Positions 14,181-21,712 of a stretch of DNA of 24,107 nucleotides are shown piece by piece. Source of the DNA: Oscillibacter sp. GTDB lineage: Bacteria; Bacillota; Clostridia; Oscillospirales; Oscillospiraceae. Position 1 is the stretch's first letter. Each line of letters begins with the position of its first letter. The position numbers and the translations under genes are program-made. The notes beneath the pieces are model-generated. The model was not told where the DNA came from and searched no databases. It was given only the letters and a program-made list of their open reading frames with translations. The DNA lies in the NCBI GenBank assembly GCA_003522105.1, contig DPGF01000043.1:8149-32255 (forward strand), written 5' to 3'.

Positions 14181-14257
14181 TTGTACCACACGCTCCACCG
14201 CTTTACCATGCTTATTTTGACGCGGCGATTGCCTTTTTTGTTCCCATCCGCTATACT
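14181..14257 (+). promoter_or_regulatory. Tandem promoters of the THUMP methyltransferase gene
   Basis: P1: TTGTAC (14181-14186), 17 bases, TACCAT (14204-14209). P2: TTGCCT (14229-14234), 17 bases, TATACT (14252-14257). P2 has the better -10 and a leader of about 25 bases. P1 shares the element CTCCACCG-N3-TACCATGC with the promoter at 11586-11614. Confidence 0.6.
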
Positions 14258-14288
14258 ATGAACAAATCATTTTTTCGGGAGCGTTATT

Positions 14289-15407
14289 ATGCTGGAATTT
14301 GTCATTCCCTGCCTCTTGGGCCTTGAGAGCTTAGTGGGCGATGAGATCAAAAAGCTCGGTCTTTCTGATGTGCGCGTCGAGAACGGCCGCATTCTCTGCT
14401 GCGGCGAAGCGCGCGACATCGCGCGGCTCAACCTCAACCTGCGCTGCGGCGCGCGCGTCATTTTAGTTTTGCACAAGTTCCGCGCGACGGATTTCGAATC
14501 GCTCTTTCAGGGCGTGCGCGCGGTGCACTGGGAGGACTGGATCCCCCGCGAGGGGGAGTTCCCCGTTGTGGGCTACTCCATCAACTCGATGCTCCACTCC
14601 GTGCCCGCCTGCCAGTCGATCGTCAAAAAGGCGGTCGTCGAACGCCTGAGCGCGGCCTACGGCATCGCGCAATTTCCCGAAACAGGGCGGCGCTATCAGG
14701 TGCGCTTTTCCATCATGAAGGACGAAGTCACCGTCGGGCTCGACACCTCGGGTGAGGGACTCTACAAGCGCGGCTACCGCGCCCAGGGCGTGGCGGCCCC
14801 CCTCAAGGAAACGCTCGCCGCCGCGATGGTCAAGCTCTCGCACTACAATGGCCGTGACCCCTTCTGCGATCCCTTCTGCGGCAGCGGCACCATCGCCATT
14901 GAAGCCGCGCTCATCGCGCGCAACCGCGCGCCGGGGCTCAACCGCAGCTTTGCCGCGCAGCACTGGGCGTCGCTCGACAAAATGCTCTGGCTCGACGCAG
15001 CCGACGAGGCGATGGACAAGGAATTCCACGGCAAGTATGAGATTTGGGGCGGAGACATCGACCCCGACGCCGTTGCCCTCGCGCAGCACAACGCGGAGCT
15101 TGCCGAGGTCGATGACATTGTGAAATTTGAGGTCGACGACGCGACGCGCTTCCACTGGGGCGGGCTGTACGGCCGCATCGTGACGAACCCGCCGTATGGC
15201 GAGCGCCTTCTCGAGCGCGAAGAGGCGGGCGAGCTCTACCGTGCTTTCGGCCGCGCGATGGACAAGCTGCCCAACAGCTGGAAGGTCTACGTCCTTTCCT
15301 CGCACCCCGATTTTGAGCGCTGCTACGGCAAATTTGCCGACAAAAAGCGCAAGCTCTACAACGGCATGCTCAAGTGCGACCTCTTCATGTACGGAAAAAG
15401 GCTGTAA
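14289..15407 (+). CDS. THUMP-domain class I RNA methyltransferase (RlmL/YpsC type)
   Basis: A 372-residue N2-guanine RNA methyltransferase. An N-terminal ferredoxin-like part and THUMP domain (about 45-155) bind RNA; the Rossmann domain follows. Motifs: the entry GLDTSGEGLYKRGYR (150-164) with APLKETLAAAM (170-180), the SAM loop DPFCGSGT (194-201), the acidic GGDIDPDAV (254-262), and the catalytic TNPPYGERL (299-307), which is the NPPY form used for exocyclic guanine nitrogen. In E. coli RlmL this module makes m2G2445 of 23S rRNA; the Bacillus homologue YpsC has the same single-domain size as this protein. The E. coli enzyme has an extra RlmK half that is absent here. GGGAG lies 7 bases before the ATG. 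It is a single-gene unit, with two possible promoters and a strong terminator. Confidence 0.92.
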   Translation: MLEFVIPCLLGLESLVGDEIKKLGLSDVRVENGRILCCGEARDIARLNLNLRCGARVILVLHKFRATDFESLFQGVRAVHWEDWIPREGEFPVVGYSINSMLHSVPACQSIVKKAVVERLSAAYGIAQFPETGRRYQVRFSIMKDEVTVGLDTSGEGLYKRGYRAQGVAAPLKETLAAAMVKLSHYNGRDPFCDPFCGSGTIAIEAALIARNRAPGLNRSFAAQHWASLDKMLWLDAADEAMDKEFHGKYEIWGGDIDPDAVALAQHNAELAEVDDIVKFEVDDATRFHWGGLYGRIVTNPPYGERLLEREEAGELYRAFGRAMDKLPNSWKVYVLSSHPDFERCYGKFADKKRKLYNGMLKCDLFMYGKRL

Positions 15408-15432
15408 ACGCCGCGCGGGTGCGGCATAAATC

Positions 15433-15470
15433 AAAAGGGGGATTCTCTTTTCAAAGAGAATCCCCCTTTT
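15433..15470. terminator. Bidirectional terminator between the THUMP methyltransferase and rlmA
   Basis: A perfect stem of 17-18 bp (AAAAGGGGGATTCTCTTT and its complement) with a TTCA loop, ending TTTTTT on the plus strand and TTTT on the minus strand. A 14-base direct repeat, CCGCGCGGGTGCGG, flanks it at 15411-15424 and 15500-15513. Confidence 0.92.
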
Positions 15471-15518
15471 TTGTGCGCGGCGCACGCCGCTTCTTTCTCC
15501 CGCGCGGGTGCGGGAATA

Positions 15519-16334
15519 TCAATTTTTTTGATAGATCGCCAATCCAAACGCGAGCTGCACATCGAGCTCCTTTGCCTGCTCGGCCTTTTGCTGATCCTTC
15601 ACACCGGTTTTGTAGTAATACGGCGTCATGCGGAAGAGCGCGAGGATATCCTCCGTGCAGGGCAGATGAATGATGTCGCGCACCTCTCGCGTTTCGACGA
15701 GCGTGAAGCCCTCGGTCTCGAGCGGCGTGGGCGGGTTGTCGCGCGGTGTGTCGTAGATGAGCGCTTTCAGCTCCCACAGATGCTCGCGCAGGGGATAGGC
15801 GCGCAGCAGATAGCCGCTGCGCTTCAGCACGCGCGCAAATTCCTCCGGCACGAAAGGGGAGAAGATGTTCAGCACCTCGTCGACGCTCCCGTCCCCGACC
15901 GGCAGATGCGCGCAGGAGGCGACGCAGAGCGTGAAGGCCGGCGAGCGTTTTGCCGCGTACTGGAGCGCGGTCTTGGAAATATCGACGCCTATGAGTTCTC
16001 CCGTTTTGCCCGCCTTTTCGATCGCGCGCAGCACAGCAAGAGAATAGATGCCCTCGCCGCAGCCTGCGTCGAGCACCGCGGCCTCCCCCGGTGCAAATTC
16101 CGCCGCCGCGGCCGCGACGGCTGCGATAAAGCGGTCGTAATAGCCCTTGTCCAAAAAGTCGCGCCGCGCGCGCACCATCAGCTTATCGTCCCCGTGGTGG
16201 CCCTGCGAGGAATTGAGCAGGAGGTTGACATAGCCGCTCTTGGCGATGTCGAAACTGTGGTTTTTCGGGCAGAGATATGCCCCTGCGCGCCTTTCAAGCG
16301 CCCCGGCGCAGACGGGGCAGCACAGCTTCACCAT
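15519..16334 (-). CDS. rlmA: 23S rRNA (guanine-N1)-methyltransferase, RlmA family
   Basis: A 271-residue enzyme with a small N-terminal zinc finger and a Rossmann methyltransferase domain. RlmA enzymes methylate N1 of G745 or G748 in helix 35 of 23S rRNA; the Gram-positive type (TlrB/RlmA-II) acts at G748 and affects tylosin response. Zinc ligands are Cys6, Cys9, Cys22 and His26 (in CCPVC and CPKNHSFD). The family phrase FDIAKSGYVNLLL follows, then the SAM loop VLDAGCGEG (87-95), GVDISKTALQYAAKR (about 116-130) and FSPFVPEEFARVLKRSG. The start codon overlaps the stop of the HAD gene by one base (TGATG), so the two are probably translationally coupled. Which guanine is modified cannot be decided here. 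Confidence 0.92.
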   Translation of the reverse strand: MVKLCCPVCAGALERRAGAYLCPKNHSFDIAKSGYVNLLLNSSQGHHGDDKLMVRARRDFLDKGYYDRFIAAVAAAAAEFAPGEAAVLDAGCGEGIYSLAVLRAIEKAGKTGELIGVDISKTALQYAAKRSPAFTLCVASCAHLPVGDGSVDEVLNIFSPFVPEEFARVLKRSGYLLRAYPLREHLWELKALIYDTPRDNPPTPLETEGFTLVETREVRDIIHLPCTEDILALFRMTPYYYKTGVKDQQKAEQAKELDVQLAFGLAIYQKN

Positions 16335-17212
16335 CAGAACAGCCCCACCTGCTGCGGCAGTTCGCCGCGTCCGAGCGAGCGGAGCTGCTGCTGATTTTCC
16401 TCGGCCAGCGCATCAGCGATAGCCATCTTGCGGACGATATTTTTCATCGTCTCGTCAAAAAGCGTCCCGCTGCGGTAGTCGGCGGGGAAGATGAAGTCCA
16501 CGCGCCCCTTGGCGAGCAAGTCTTCCACGCCCGCGCGGTTGCTGTCCTGATAGACGGCCACCGCCTGCCCGCCGTAGGCGCGCATCATCTTCATGCACGG
16601 CACGTCGGAAAGGCCGTCGCCGATGTAGATCATGTTCGTAAAGGGAATGCGCTTGGAGTCGTCCGGCATCGAAGCGTTGAGCTCCTTGTCCTTCGCGACA
16701 TCGAGAATGCCCTTATTGATGCGGTAGACGAACTGGGTCTTGTTCGTGAAGTTGACGTCGAGCTTCGGCCAGGAGGCGAGGCCATCTTCGTTGTAGAAAA
16801 ACTCGCAGGCGTAGATCTCCTTGAACTCGTGGCTCACGCCGCTGCCCTCGATGATCTCGCGCAGGCCGGAGGAGAGCACATAGTGCTCGATCTCCACGCC
16901 GAGCGACTCGCCAAAGGCGTTGATGCGCGCAAACCAGTCCTCTACGCCCGGAAACAGCTCGATCGCATGTCCGCAGGAAACGAGATAGTCGCGGCTGAGG
17001 CGAATGCCCTTTTTGCGGCATTCCTCGATCATCGTGTACATGTAGGCAAGCAGACCGTCCATGCGGTTCTCAAAGCCGAAGCGGTTGGCGATACTCCAGA
17101 ATTCGCTGGGCGTGTAGCCGAGCGAGGGGATAAAGGTATAGTCCTGCATATCGGTGGTGCAGAGGGTCTTATCAAAGTCGTAAAGAAAGGCGATGATGGG
17201 CTTTTTGTTCAT
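16334..17212 (-). CDS. HAD-superfamily hydrolase (phosphoserine-phosphatase-like)
   Basis: A 292-residue cytoplasmic phosphatase-type protein. HAD motif I is DFDKT (12-16), with Asp12 the nucleophile and Asp14 the acid/base. Motif II is LSSG (113-116). A lysine of motif III is likely Lys158 or Lys167, and motif IV is GDGLSDVP (198-205). The long helical insert between motifs I and II (about 30-105) is a C1-type cap, as in phosphoserine phosphatase and related enzymes, but the substrate is unknown. The start at 17212 (MNKKPIIAF) has AAAGGAG 5 bases upstream; the longer frame to 17245 would bury that site. It is coupled to rlmA by a one-base overlap. No clear promoter is seen between it and the divIVA terminator, so a promoter inside divIVA or read-through may be used. 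Confidence 0.9.
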   Translation of the reverse strand: MNKKPIIAFLYDFDKTLCTTDMQDYTFIPSLGYTPSEFWSIANRFGFENRMDGLLAYMYTMIEECRKKGIRLSRDYLVSCGHAIELFPGVEDWFARINAFGESLGVEIEHYVLSSGLREIIEGSGVSHEFKEIYACEFFYNEDGLASWPKLDVNFTNKTQFVYRINKGILDVAKDKELNASMPDDSKRIPFTNMIYIGDGLSDVPCMKMMRAYGGQAVAVYQDSNRAGVEDLLAKGRVDFIFPADYRSGTLFDETMKNIVRKMAIADALAEENQQQLRSLGRGELPQQVGLF

Positions 17213-17243
17213 ATCGGCTCCTTTTTGCCGCAAACGCGCGGCC

Positions 17244-17289
17244 AAAGAAAAAATAAAGAGGGCAGCTTTCTTCGAAAGCCGCCCTCTTT
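17244..17289 (-). terminator. Terminator of the mutL-to-divIVA cluster
   Basis: AAAGAGGGC and GCTTTC pair with their complements (17255-17270 with 17274-17289, one A-C mismatch) over a TTC loop. On the minus strand it is followed by TTTATTTTTTCTTT. It begins 5 bases after the divIVA stop. Confidence 0.85.
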
Positions 17290-17293
17290 GCTG

Positions 17294-18019
17294 TTACTCT
17301 TCTCCGTGGTAGTTGCGGCCGAACTTGAGGTCGTCCAGGCGAATGGCGTGGCTGGCCGTTTCCACAAACGGGCTGTCGTCCGGCTCGAGCGGTTCCGCCT
17401 TGGCCTCTTCCGCCTTCACCGCGTTTTCTTCCGCAGGAGCGGCCTCCGGCGCCGCTTCCTCCGGCGCTGCCTCCGTGGGGCGGAAAGCCGCGAGGATCCG
17501 CTCCTCGATGGCGTTCACGTCCGTTTCGGCCTTCTGCTCGGCCGTCTTGTCGCCGACGATCTCCTCCGGCGTCAGGTCGGGCGCGCGCTCGATGAGCGCA
17601 AGCTGCGCCTGCGCAAGCTCGCGCGTTTTCTGCAAAAAGTCTGCCGTGGCAGCCTTGGCCGCGTTCAGCTTGCGCTGCTCCAGTTCGATCTCTCCCTGCA
17701 GCGCGCCGATCTTGGCGCGGGCTTCGTCCTCGGCGCCGGCAAGCATGGATTTCTTTTTCTCTTCCGCCTCTTCGACCATGGTGTTCGCCATGCGCTGGGC
17801 GGTCAGGAGAGCGGCGCGCATGGAATCCTCCGTCGCGCGGTATTCCTCCACCTTGTCGACCAGCACCTTGAGCTTGGCCTTCAAGGCGGCGTTTTCTTTA
17901 TAAAGCGCGGTATAGTCGTCGGTCACTTCATCGAGGAACTCGTCGACCATCGCCATGTTGTAGCCACCGAATGCCGCCTTGCTGAATGCGCGGCCGGAAA
18001 CCTCCTGCGGTGTCAGCAT
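17294..18019 (-). CDS. divIVA: DivIVA-domain cell-division/polarity protein
   Basis: A 241-residue coiled-coil protein. DivIVA senses negative membrane curvature and recruits division or polar-growth proteins at septa and poles. The membrane-binding DivIVA N-domain is clear (MLTPQEVSGRAFSKAAFGGY then VDEFLDEV, residues 1-32), followed by a coiled coil to about 150 and an Ala/Glu/Pro-rich tail. The tail ends in a short conserved-looking patch, SHAIRLDDLKFGRNYHGEE. I place the start at 18019, because GGAGG at 18029-18033 directly abuts the ATG at 18028 and is spaced 9 bases from this one. It follows sepF by 22 bases and is the last gene of the cluster. The Pro/Ala tail is longer than in the 164-residue Bacillus protein. 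Confidence 0.92.
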   Translation of the reverse strand: MLTPQEVSGRAFSKAAFGGYNMAMVDEFLDEVTDDYTALYKENAALKAKLKVLVDKVEEYRATEDSMRAALLTAQRMANTMVEEAEEKKKSMLAGAEDEARAKIGALQGEIELEQRKLNAAKAATADFLQKTRELAQAQLALIERAPDLTPEEIVGDKTAEQKAETDVNAIEERILAAFRPTEAAPEEAAPEAAPAEENAVKAEEAKAEPLEPDDSPFVETASHAIRLDDLKFGRNYHGEE

Positions 18020-18041
18020 TGATCCCATCCTCCGTTTCGTT

Positions 18042-18497
18042 TTACAGGTACAGGCCGTTGTTTTCCAGTTCGTCGATCAGATCGCCCATGATGTCCACAT
18101 GGTAGGGCGTGATGATGTACGTATTGGCGGCGACCTTTTTGATCTTGCCCTCGCCCGCGTAGGCAACGCCGGAGAGGAAGTCGATCAAACGTCTTGCAAT
18201 GTCCTTATTTGTGGATTCAAGGTTGATGACCACCGTGCGCTTTTCCTTCAGGTGGTCGGCGATCTCGCTGGCGTTTTCAAAGCGCTCGGGCTTGACGAGC
18301 ACGACCTTGAGCTGCGTGGTGGCGTTGATGTTGACGACCTTGTTGCGGCGGTCCTCCGCCTTGCGTTCAACGCTGCGGCGATCGGCAAACGCGCCTGTGT
18401 CGCCGCGATCTCTCAGATCGGGGAAATCGTCTTCATATTCCTCGTCCTCATCCTCGTAGGGGTGAGCCCATTTTTTCAGATCATCAAAAATACCCAT
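18042..18497 (-). CDS. sepF: Cell division protein SepF
   Basis: A 151-residue FtsZ-binding protein that ties the Z-ring to the membrane and shapes it. It has the three expected parts: an N-terminal amphipathic membrane-binding helix (MGIFDDLKKW), an acidic then basic linker (11-60, DEDEEYEDDFPD), and the SepF fold (about 63-135, with LKVVLVKPERFENASEIADHL, RTVVINLEST and RLIDFLSG). The start at 18497 has GAGGAGG 10 bases upstream; the longer open frame to 18596 runs into yggS and has no site. It sits between yggS and divIVA, as in the Firmicutes ylmE-ylmF order. The usual ylmG and ylmH genes between sepF and divIVA are absent. Confidence 0.96.
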   Translation of the reverse strand: MGIFDDLKKWAHPYEDEDEEYEDDFPDLRDRGDTGAFADRRSVERKAEDRRNKVVNINATTQLKVVLVKPERFENASEIADHLKEKRTVVINLESTNKDIARRLIDFLSGVAYAGEGKIKKVAANTYIITPYHVDIMGDLIDELENNGLYL

Positions 18498-18516
18498 GGT
18501 ATCAAGACCTCCTCGA

Positions 18517-19212
18517 TCAATTCGTGTAGTTGCGTGCGCCAAAGATCGCCGTGCCGACGCGCACCATCGTCGCGCCTGCGCGCACCGCGTCCTCATAGTC
18601 GCCGCTCATGCCCATAGACAGTATATCAAGTGTATTATCATACAACTTTGCATTGATGTCAACAAAAAGTGCATGAACTTTTTCAAAGTACGGCATGCTG
18701 CCGTGTTCGCCCCCGGCGACCGGCGGGATACACATCAGCCCCCGCACGCGGACAAACGCGCACTTTTTCGCCTCTTCCGCCGCCTGCGCAAGATCTTCCG
18801 GGGCAAAGCCGCTTTTGGCTTCCTCGCCGCCGATATTCACCTCCAGCAAAATATCCTGCACGATCCCGAGCTTTTCCGCCTGCGCATTGATGGCGGCGAG
18901 CAGCGCGAGCGAGCCGACCGACTCGATCACGGCGACCTTGCCGACGACGTTTTTCACCTTGTTGCGCTGGAGGTGCCCGATGAAGTGCAGGGGAGCGCCG
19001 TCATAGGCGTGCTCGGCGAGCTTTTTCGTCATCTCCTGCTCGCGGTTCTCGCCCAGCACGTCGATGCCCGCGGCGATGGCGGCGCGGCAGGTGTCCGCGT
19101 CGTTCATTTTGCTTGCGCCGACGAGGGTGATCTCACCGGGGTCGCGGCCAGCCTCTCTGGCGGCGGCAGCGATGTTTGCGCGCACACGCGCGATGTTTTC
19201 CGCAATGCTCAT
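18517..19212 (-). CDS. YggS family pyridoxal-phosphate-binding protein (PLP homeostasis)
   Basis: A 231-residue TIM-barrel protein, equivalent to YlmE of Bacillus and YggS/PLPHP of E. coli. It binds pyridoxal 5'-phosphate and balances vitamin B6 and amino-acid pools; no enzymatic reaction is established. The PLP lysine is Lys35 in LVGASKMN (usual form AVSK). Other conserved pieces are GENREQE (54-60), HFIGHLQRNKVK (76-87), EVNIGGEEAKSGF, and the phosphate-binding end SMGMSGDYEDAV plus VRVGTAIFG. Its ATG follows the TAA of the HlyD-like gene with no base between, so translation is probably coupled. sepF starts 19 bases downstream. Confidence 0.94.
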   Translation of the reverse strand: MSIAENIARVRANIAAAAREAGRDPGEITLVGASKMNDADTCRAAIAAGIDVLGENREQEMTKKLAEHAYDGAPLHFIGHLQRNKVKNVVGKVAVIESVGSLALLAAINAQAEKLGIVQDILLEVNIGGEEAKSGFAPEDLAQAAEEAKKCAFVRVRGLMCIPPVAGGEHGSMPYFEKVHALFVDINAKLYDNTLDILSMGMSGDYEDAVRAGATMVRVGTAIFGARNYTN

Positions 19213-20445
19213 TTAATCTACGACCTTTCCGTTATATAGCTCCCCTGCCGAAACAATGACTTCGTCATTGGGCCGCAGGGTGTAAAGGGATTGCTGACTT
19301 TCCGTGGCGGCTTCGATCTTGCCGGGCTCGACAAGGCAGTAGTCGCTGCCCTGATAGACGATAGCAACGGGCTTGAAGTAGGCCACGCGCCCGATAAGGC
19401 AATAAACGCCGGACACGCCGTCCTCATTCACGCGCAGCGCATTTTTCGGCACGCGCAGCCCCTCGTACTGGTTCAGGATCAGCTCGGCGTTCTGCTCGCG
19501 CAGCAGCGTCACATAGGATAGATACCGCGTGCTCTTCAAAACGATCAGGCACTTGCCGTTTTCCGCGCCGCTGATGCGCGTGAGCTTGACGGGCAGGTCA
19601 AAGTCGACGCCGGACGCCATGCGCAGTGTCAGCGAGCTGCCCACCTTGAGCCCCGCGGCGTCCTCCTCGCTGATGTTCGCGGCAAAGTACCATGCGCTGC
19701 CCTCGATGAGCTTTCCCACCGTGGTGGAAACGCTCTGCGGCGCGATAGCCGTAAGCTGCGAGGGCGTCATCGTTTCAAGCGTCTCCGGCGTCAGCACGCT
19801 TTCGTAGCCGTCGGCCACGGCGCTGTAAGTTCCCGACACGGGAGCGGTGATGCGCGTGGTGCCGCCGCTTGCCGCGCTCGAAAGCGCGCTGATCTGCGCG
19901 GAAAGCTCATCGAGCCGCGCCGTGAGGTTGTCGCTGCCGTTGTAGGCATATTCACGCTTCAAAACCGTCGTCTTGAGCTGGGGAATGAGCGTGTCGAGCG
20001 AGCTGTAAGCACCCGACTCATAGGCCGCGCGCACGGAAACGATCTGCTCGCGGATATCGGTGTCGAGGCGCAGCGCGGTCGCCGCGTCGCTCGAAGCGCT
20101 CTTTGCGTATTCAAGCTGCTCTTTCTGCGCGCGCAGGGATTCAAGCTCCTGCGTGGCGCTGAGCGCCTCCGCCGAGCGGTAGACCGCGGCGATGGTGTCG
20201 CCCTGACCCACGCGCTCGCCCTCGGCATGCTTGAGCTCGATGAGCGTTTCGCCGCAGTCGACGACCTGCTCTTTGCGCACCACGCAGCCGCGCACGGCGA
20301 TGGACTGCTCGCTGCGGTAGCGGTAAACGAGCGTTGTCGTCTCGGGGCTGACGAGATAGTTGTAGCCCTGCACGGCAAAATATCCGATGACCGCCAAAAG
20401 CAGCAGGATCATGATGAGCTTTGTGGAAAGAGATGTAGATTTCAT
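19213..20445 (-). CDS. HlyD-like membrane-fusion/adaptor protein
   Basis: A 410-residue protein with one N-terminal membrane helix (about 8-32) and a large extracytoplasmic part. The split barrel-sandwich (lipoyl-like) domain is seen as VRGCVVRKEQVV...GERVGQGDTIAAVY (51-89) and its second half TRITAPVSGTYSAVADG (197-213). Between them lies a helical hairpin (about 91-192). Beta-barrel-like segments follow (SAWYFAANISEEDAAGLKVGSSL; RVPKNALR). This order is that of HlyD/RND-type adaptors. No inner-membrane exporter or ABC partner is adjacent; instead the neighbours are hfq and yggS-sepF-divIVA, which suggests an envelope or division role. That is inference. AGGAG lies 6-8 bases before the ATG. 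The gap after hfq is 24 bases. Confidence 0.82.
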   Translation of the reverse strand: MKSTSLSTKLIMILLLLAVIGYFAVQGYNYLVSPETTTLVYRYRSEQSIAVRGCVVRKEQVVDCGETLIELKHAEGERVGQGDTIAAVYRSAEALSATQELESLRAQKEQLEYAKSASSDAATALRLDTDIREQIVSVRAAYESGAYSSLDTLIPQLKTTVLKREYAYNGSDNLTARLDELSAQISALSSAASGGTTRITAPVSGTYSAVADGYESVLTPETLETMTPSQLTAIAPQSVSTTVGKLIEGSAWYFAANISEEDAAGLKVGSSLTLRMASGVDFDLPVKLTRISGAENGKCLIVLKSTRYLSYVTLLREQNAELILNQYEGLRVPKNALRVNEDGVSGVYCLIGRVAYFKPVAIVYQGSDYCLVEPGKIEAATESQQSLYTLRPNDEVIVSAGELYNGKVVD

Positions 20446-20469
20446 GGCACTCTCCTGTATCAGGCGTGC

Positions 20470-20709
20470 TTACTCCCCGTTGTCCTCCGCGCTTTTGAGG
20501 TCGATGCTGCTCGCCGGCACGATCGTAGAGATGGCGTGCTTGTAGAGCATTTGCTGCCTGCCGTCGCTCTCGAGAACGACGACAAAGCTGTCGAATCCCG
20601 TGATGACGCCGCGCATCTGAAAGCCGTTGACGAGAAAGATCGTCACACTCACGCGGCTGCGGCGCGCAGAGAGGAGAAACAGATCCTGAAGGTTTGCGAT
20701 TTTTTTCAT
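20470..20709 (-). CDS. hfq: RNA chaperone Hfq
   Basis: A 79-residue Sm-like protein that forms a hexameric ring and binds small RNAs and A-rich sequences. Residues LQDLFL (7-12) contain the uridine-binding Gln8. The Sm1 region is VTIFLVNGFQMRGVITGFDSFVVVL (22-46) and the Sm2 motif is YKHAISTIVP (56-65), with the family's YKHA. The rim arginines at ARRSRV (15-20) are a basic patch of the kind that assists RNA pairing. The start at 20709 follows GAAAGGAAAG; the longer open frame to 20868 overlaps miaA and is rejected. The place just after miaA is conserved across many bacteria. The ring's distal face and short acidic tail (KSAEDNGE) are ordinary for Firmicutes. Confidence 0.95.
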   Translation of the reverse strand: MKKIANLQDLFLLSARRSRVSVTIFLVNGFQMRGVITGFDSFVVVLESDGRQQMLYKHAISTIVPASSIDLKSAEDNGE

Positions 20710-20750
20710 GGCTACTCTTTCCTTTCTTTTTTGCGGACGGCTCGTCCGCT

Positions 20751-21695
20751 TTACAGACAGGATACGCCATGCCCCCGAAGAATTTCTGTCGAAAAAGCGA
20801 GGCAGTCGGGGAGATCCCTCGTTTTTTTCCAATAAAACCAGTGAATGTCCTTGTCGCGGCGCAGCCATGTGAGCTGACGCTTGGCATACTGGCGCGTGCG
20901 GAGCTTGATCTCTTCGATGGCTTCCTCGCGCGTGGCCGCGCCGTCAAGGTAGGAAAGCGCTTCCTTGTAGCCGATGGCCTGCATGGCCGTCACATCGCGC
21001 GAAAGCCCGGAAGCGAGCAGCGCGCGCACTTCGTCGAAAAGCCCCGCCTCCACCATTTTGTCAACGCGCGCGTCGATGGCGCGCTTCATGTCCTCGCGAT
21101 CCTCGTAGGCAAGGCCGATGCGCACGGAATCATAGCGCGGGGGAAGGCGCTTCGTCTCGGCGTTGTGCTGCGCCATGGTTTTTCCGGTCTCATAATAGAC
21201 CTCGAGCGCGCGGAGAATGCGCTTTTTGTCATTCAAATGCAGATTTGCGGCCGTCTCGGGGTCGATGCGGCGAAGCGCTGCGAACATCGCCTCGCCGCCC
21301 TCTTCTTCCCAGCGGCGCTCCAGTTCCGCACGGTATGCGCCGTCCTTGTCGCCGCCGGCAAAGCCGTGCCCGGCGAGCAGGGCATTTAGATAAAGCCCCG
21401 TGCCGCCGACGATGACTGGCTGCTTTCCGCGCGCAATGAGCTCGTCGACGCATTTCGCCGCGTCGCACGCGTAGCGGGCGACGGAGTAGTTTTCGTTGGG
21501 GTCTGCTACGCCGACCATGTGGTGGGGGACGCCCTGCATCTCCTCTTCCGTCGGCGCGGCAGTGCCGATGACCATGCCGCGGTAGATCTGCATCGAGTCG
21601 CAGGAGACGACCTCGCCGCGGAGCGCTTTGGCAAGCTCCACGCCGAGCCATGTTTTGCCGCAGCCCGTCGGGCCGACGACGCATACAAGTTTCAT
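20751..21695 (-). CDS. miaA: tRNA dimethylallyltransferase MiaA
   Basis: A 314-residue enzyme that transfers a dimethylallyl group to N6 of A37 in tRNAs reading UNN codons, the first step to i6A/ms2i6A. Motifs: P-loop GPTGCGKT (8-15), catalytic DSMQIYRGM (33-41) with Asp33, the substrate loop MVGVADPNENYSVARY (60-75), VGGTGLYL (96-103), and the tRNA-binding Arg-rich TRQYAKRQLTWLRR near the C-terminus. Length matches the family. AGGAGG lies 6-7 bases before the ATG. It begins 17 bases after the mutL stop and is followed by hfq after 41 bases, the classic mutL-miaA-hfq order. Confidence 0.97.
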   Translation of the reverse strand: MKLVCVVGPTGCGKTWLGVELAKALRGEVVSCDSMQIYRGMVIGTAAPTEEEMQGVPHHMVGVADPNENYSVARYACDAAKCVDELIARGKQPVIVGGTGLYLNALLAGHGFAGGDKDGAYRAELERRWEEEGGEAMFAALRRIDPETAANLHLNDKKRILRALEVYYETGKTMAQHNAETKRLPPRYDSVRIGLAYEDREDMKRAIDARVDKMVEAGLFDEVRALLASGLSRDVTAMQAIGYKEALSYLDGAATREEAIEEIKLRTRQYAKRQLTWLRRDKDIHWFYWKKTRDLPDCLAFSTEILRGHGVSCL

Positions 21696-21712
21696 CGTTT
21701 TCCTCCTGCGTC

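Noticed and set aside
15411..15513. 14-base direct repeat CCGCGCGGGTGCGG as an insertion or target-site duplication
   Set aside because: Only a terminator lies between the copies; no mobile gene or inverted ends are present, and the sequence is low complexity.
16277..18022. A 581-residue plus-strand frame over the HAD and divIVA genes
   Set aside because: Both underlying genes have clear motifs and ribosome sites; the frame is a composition shadow.
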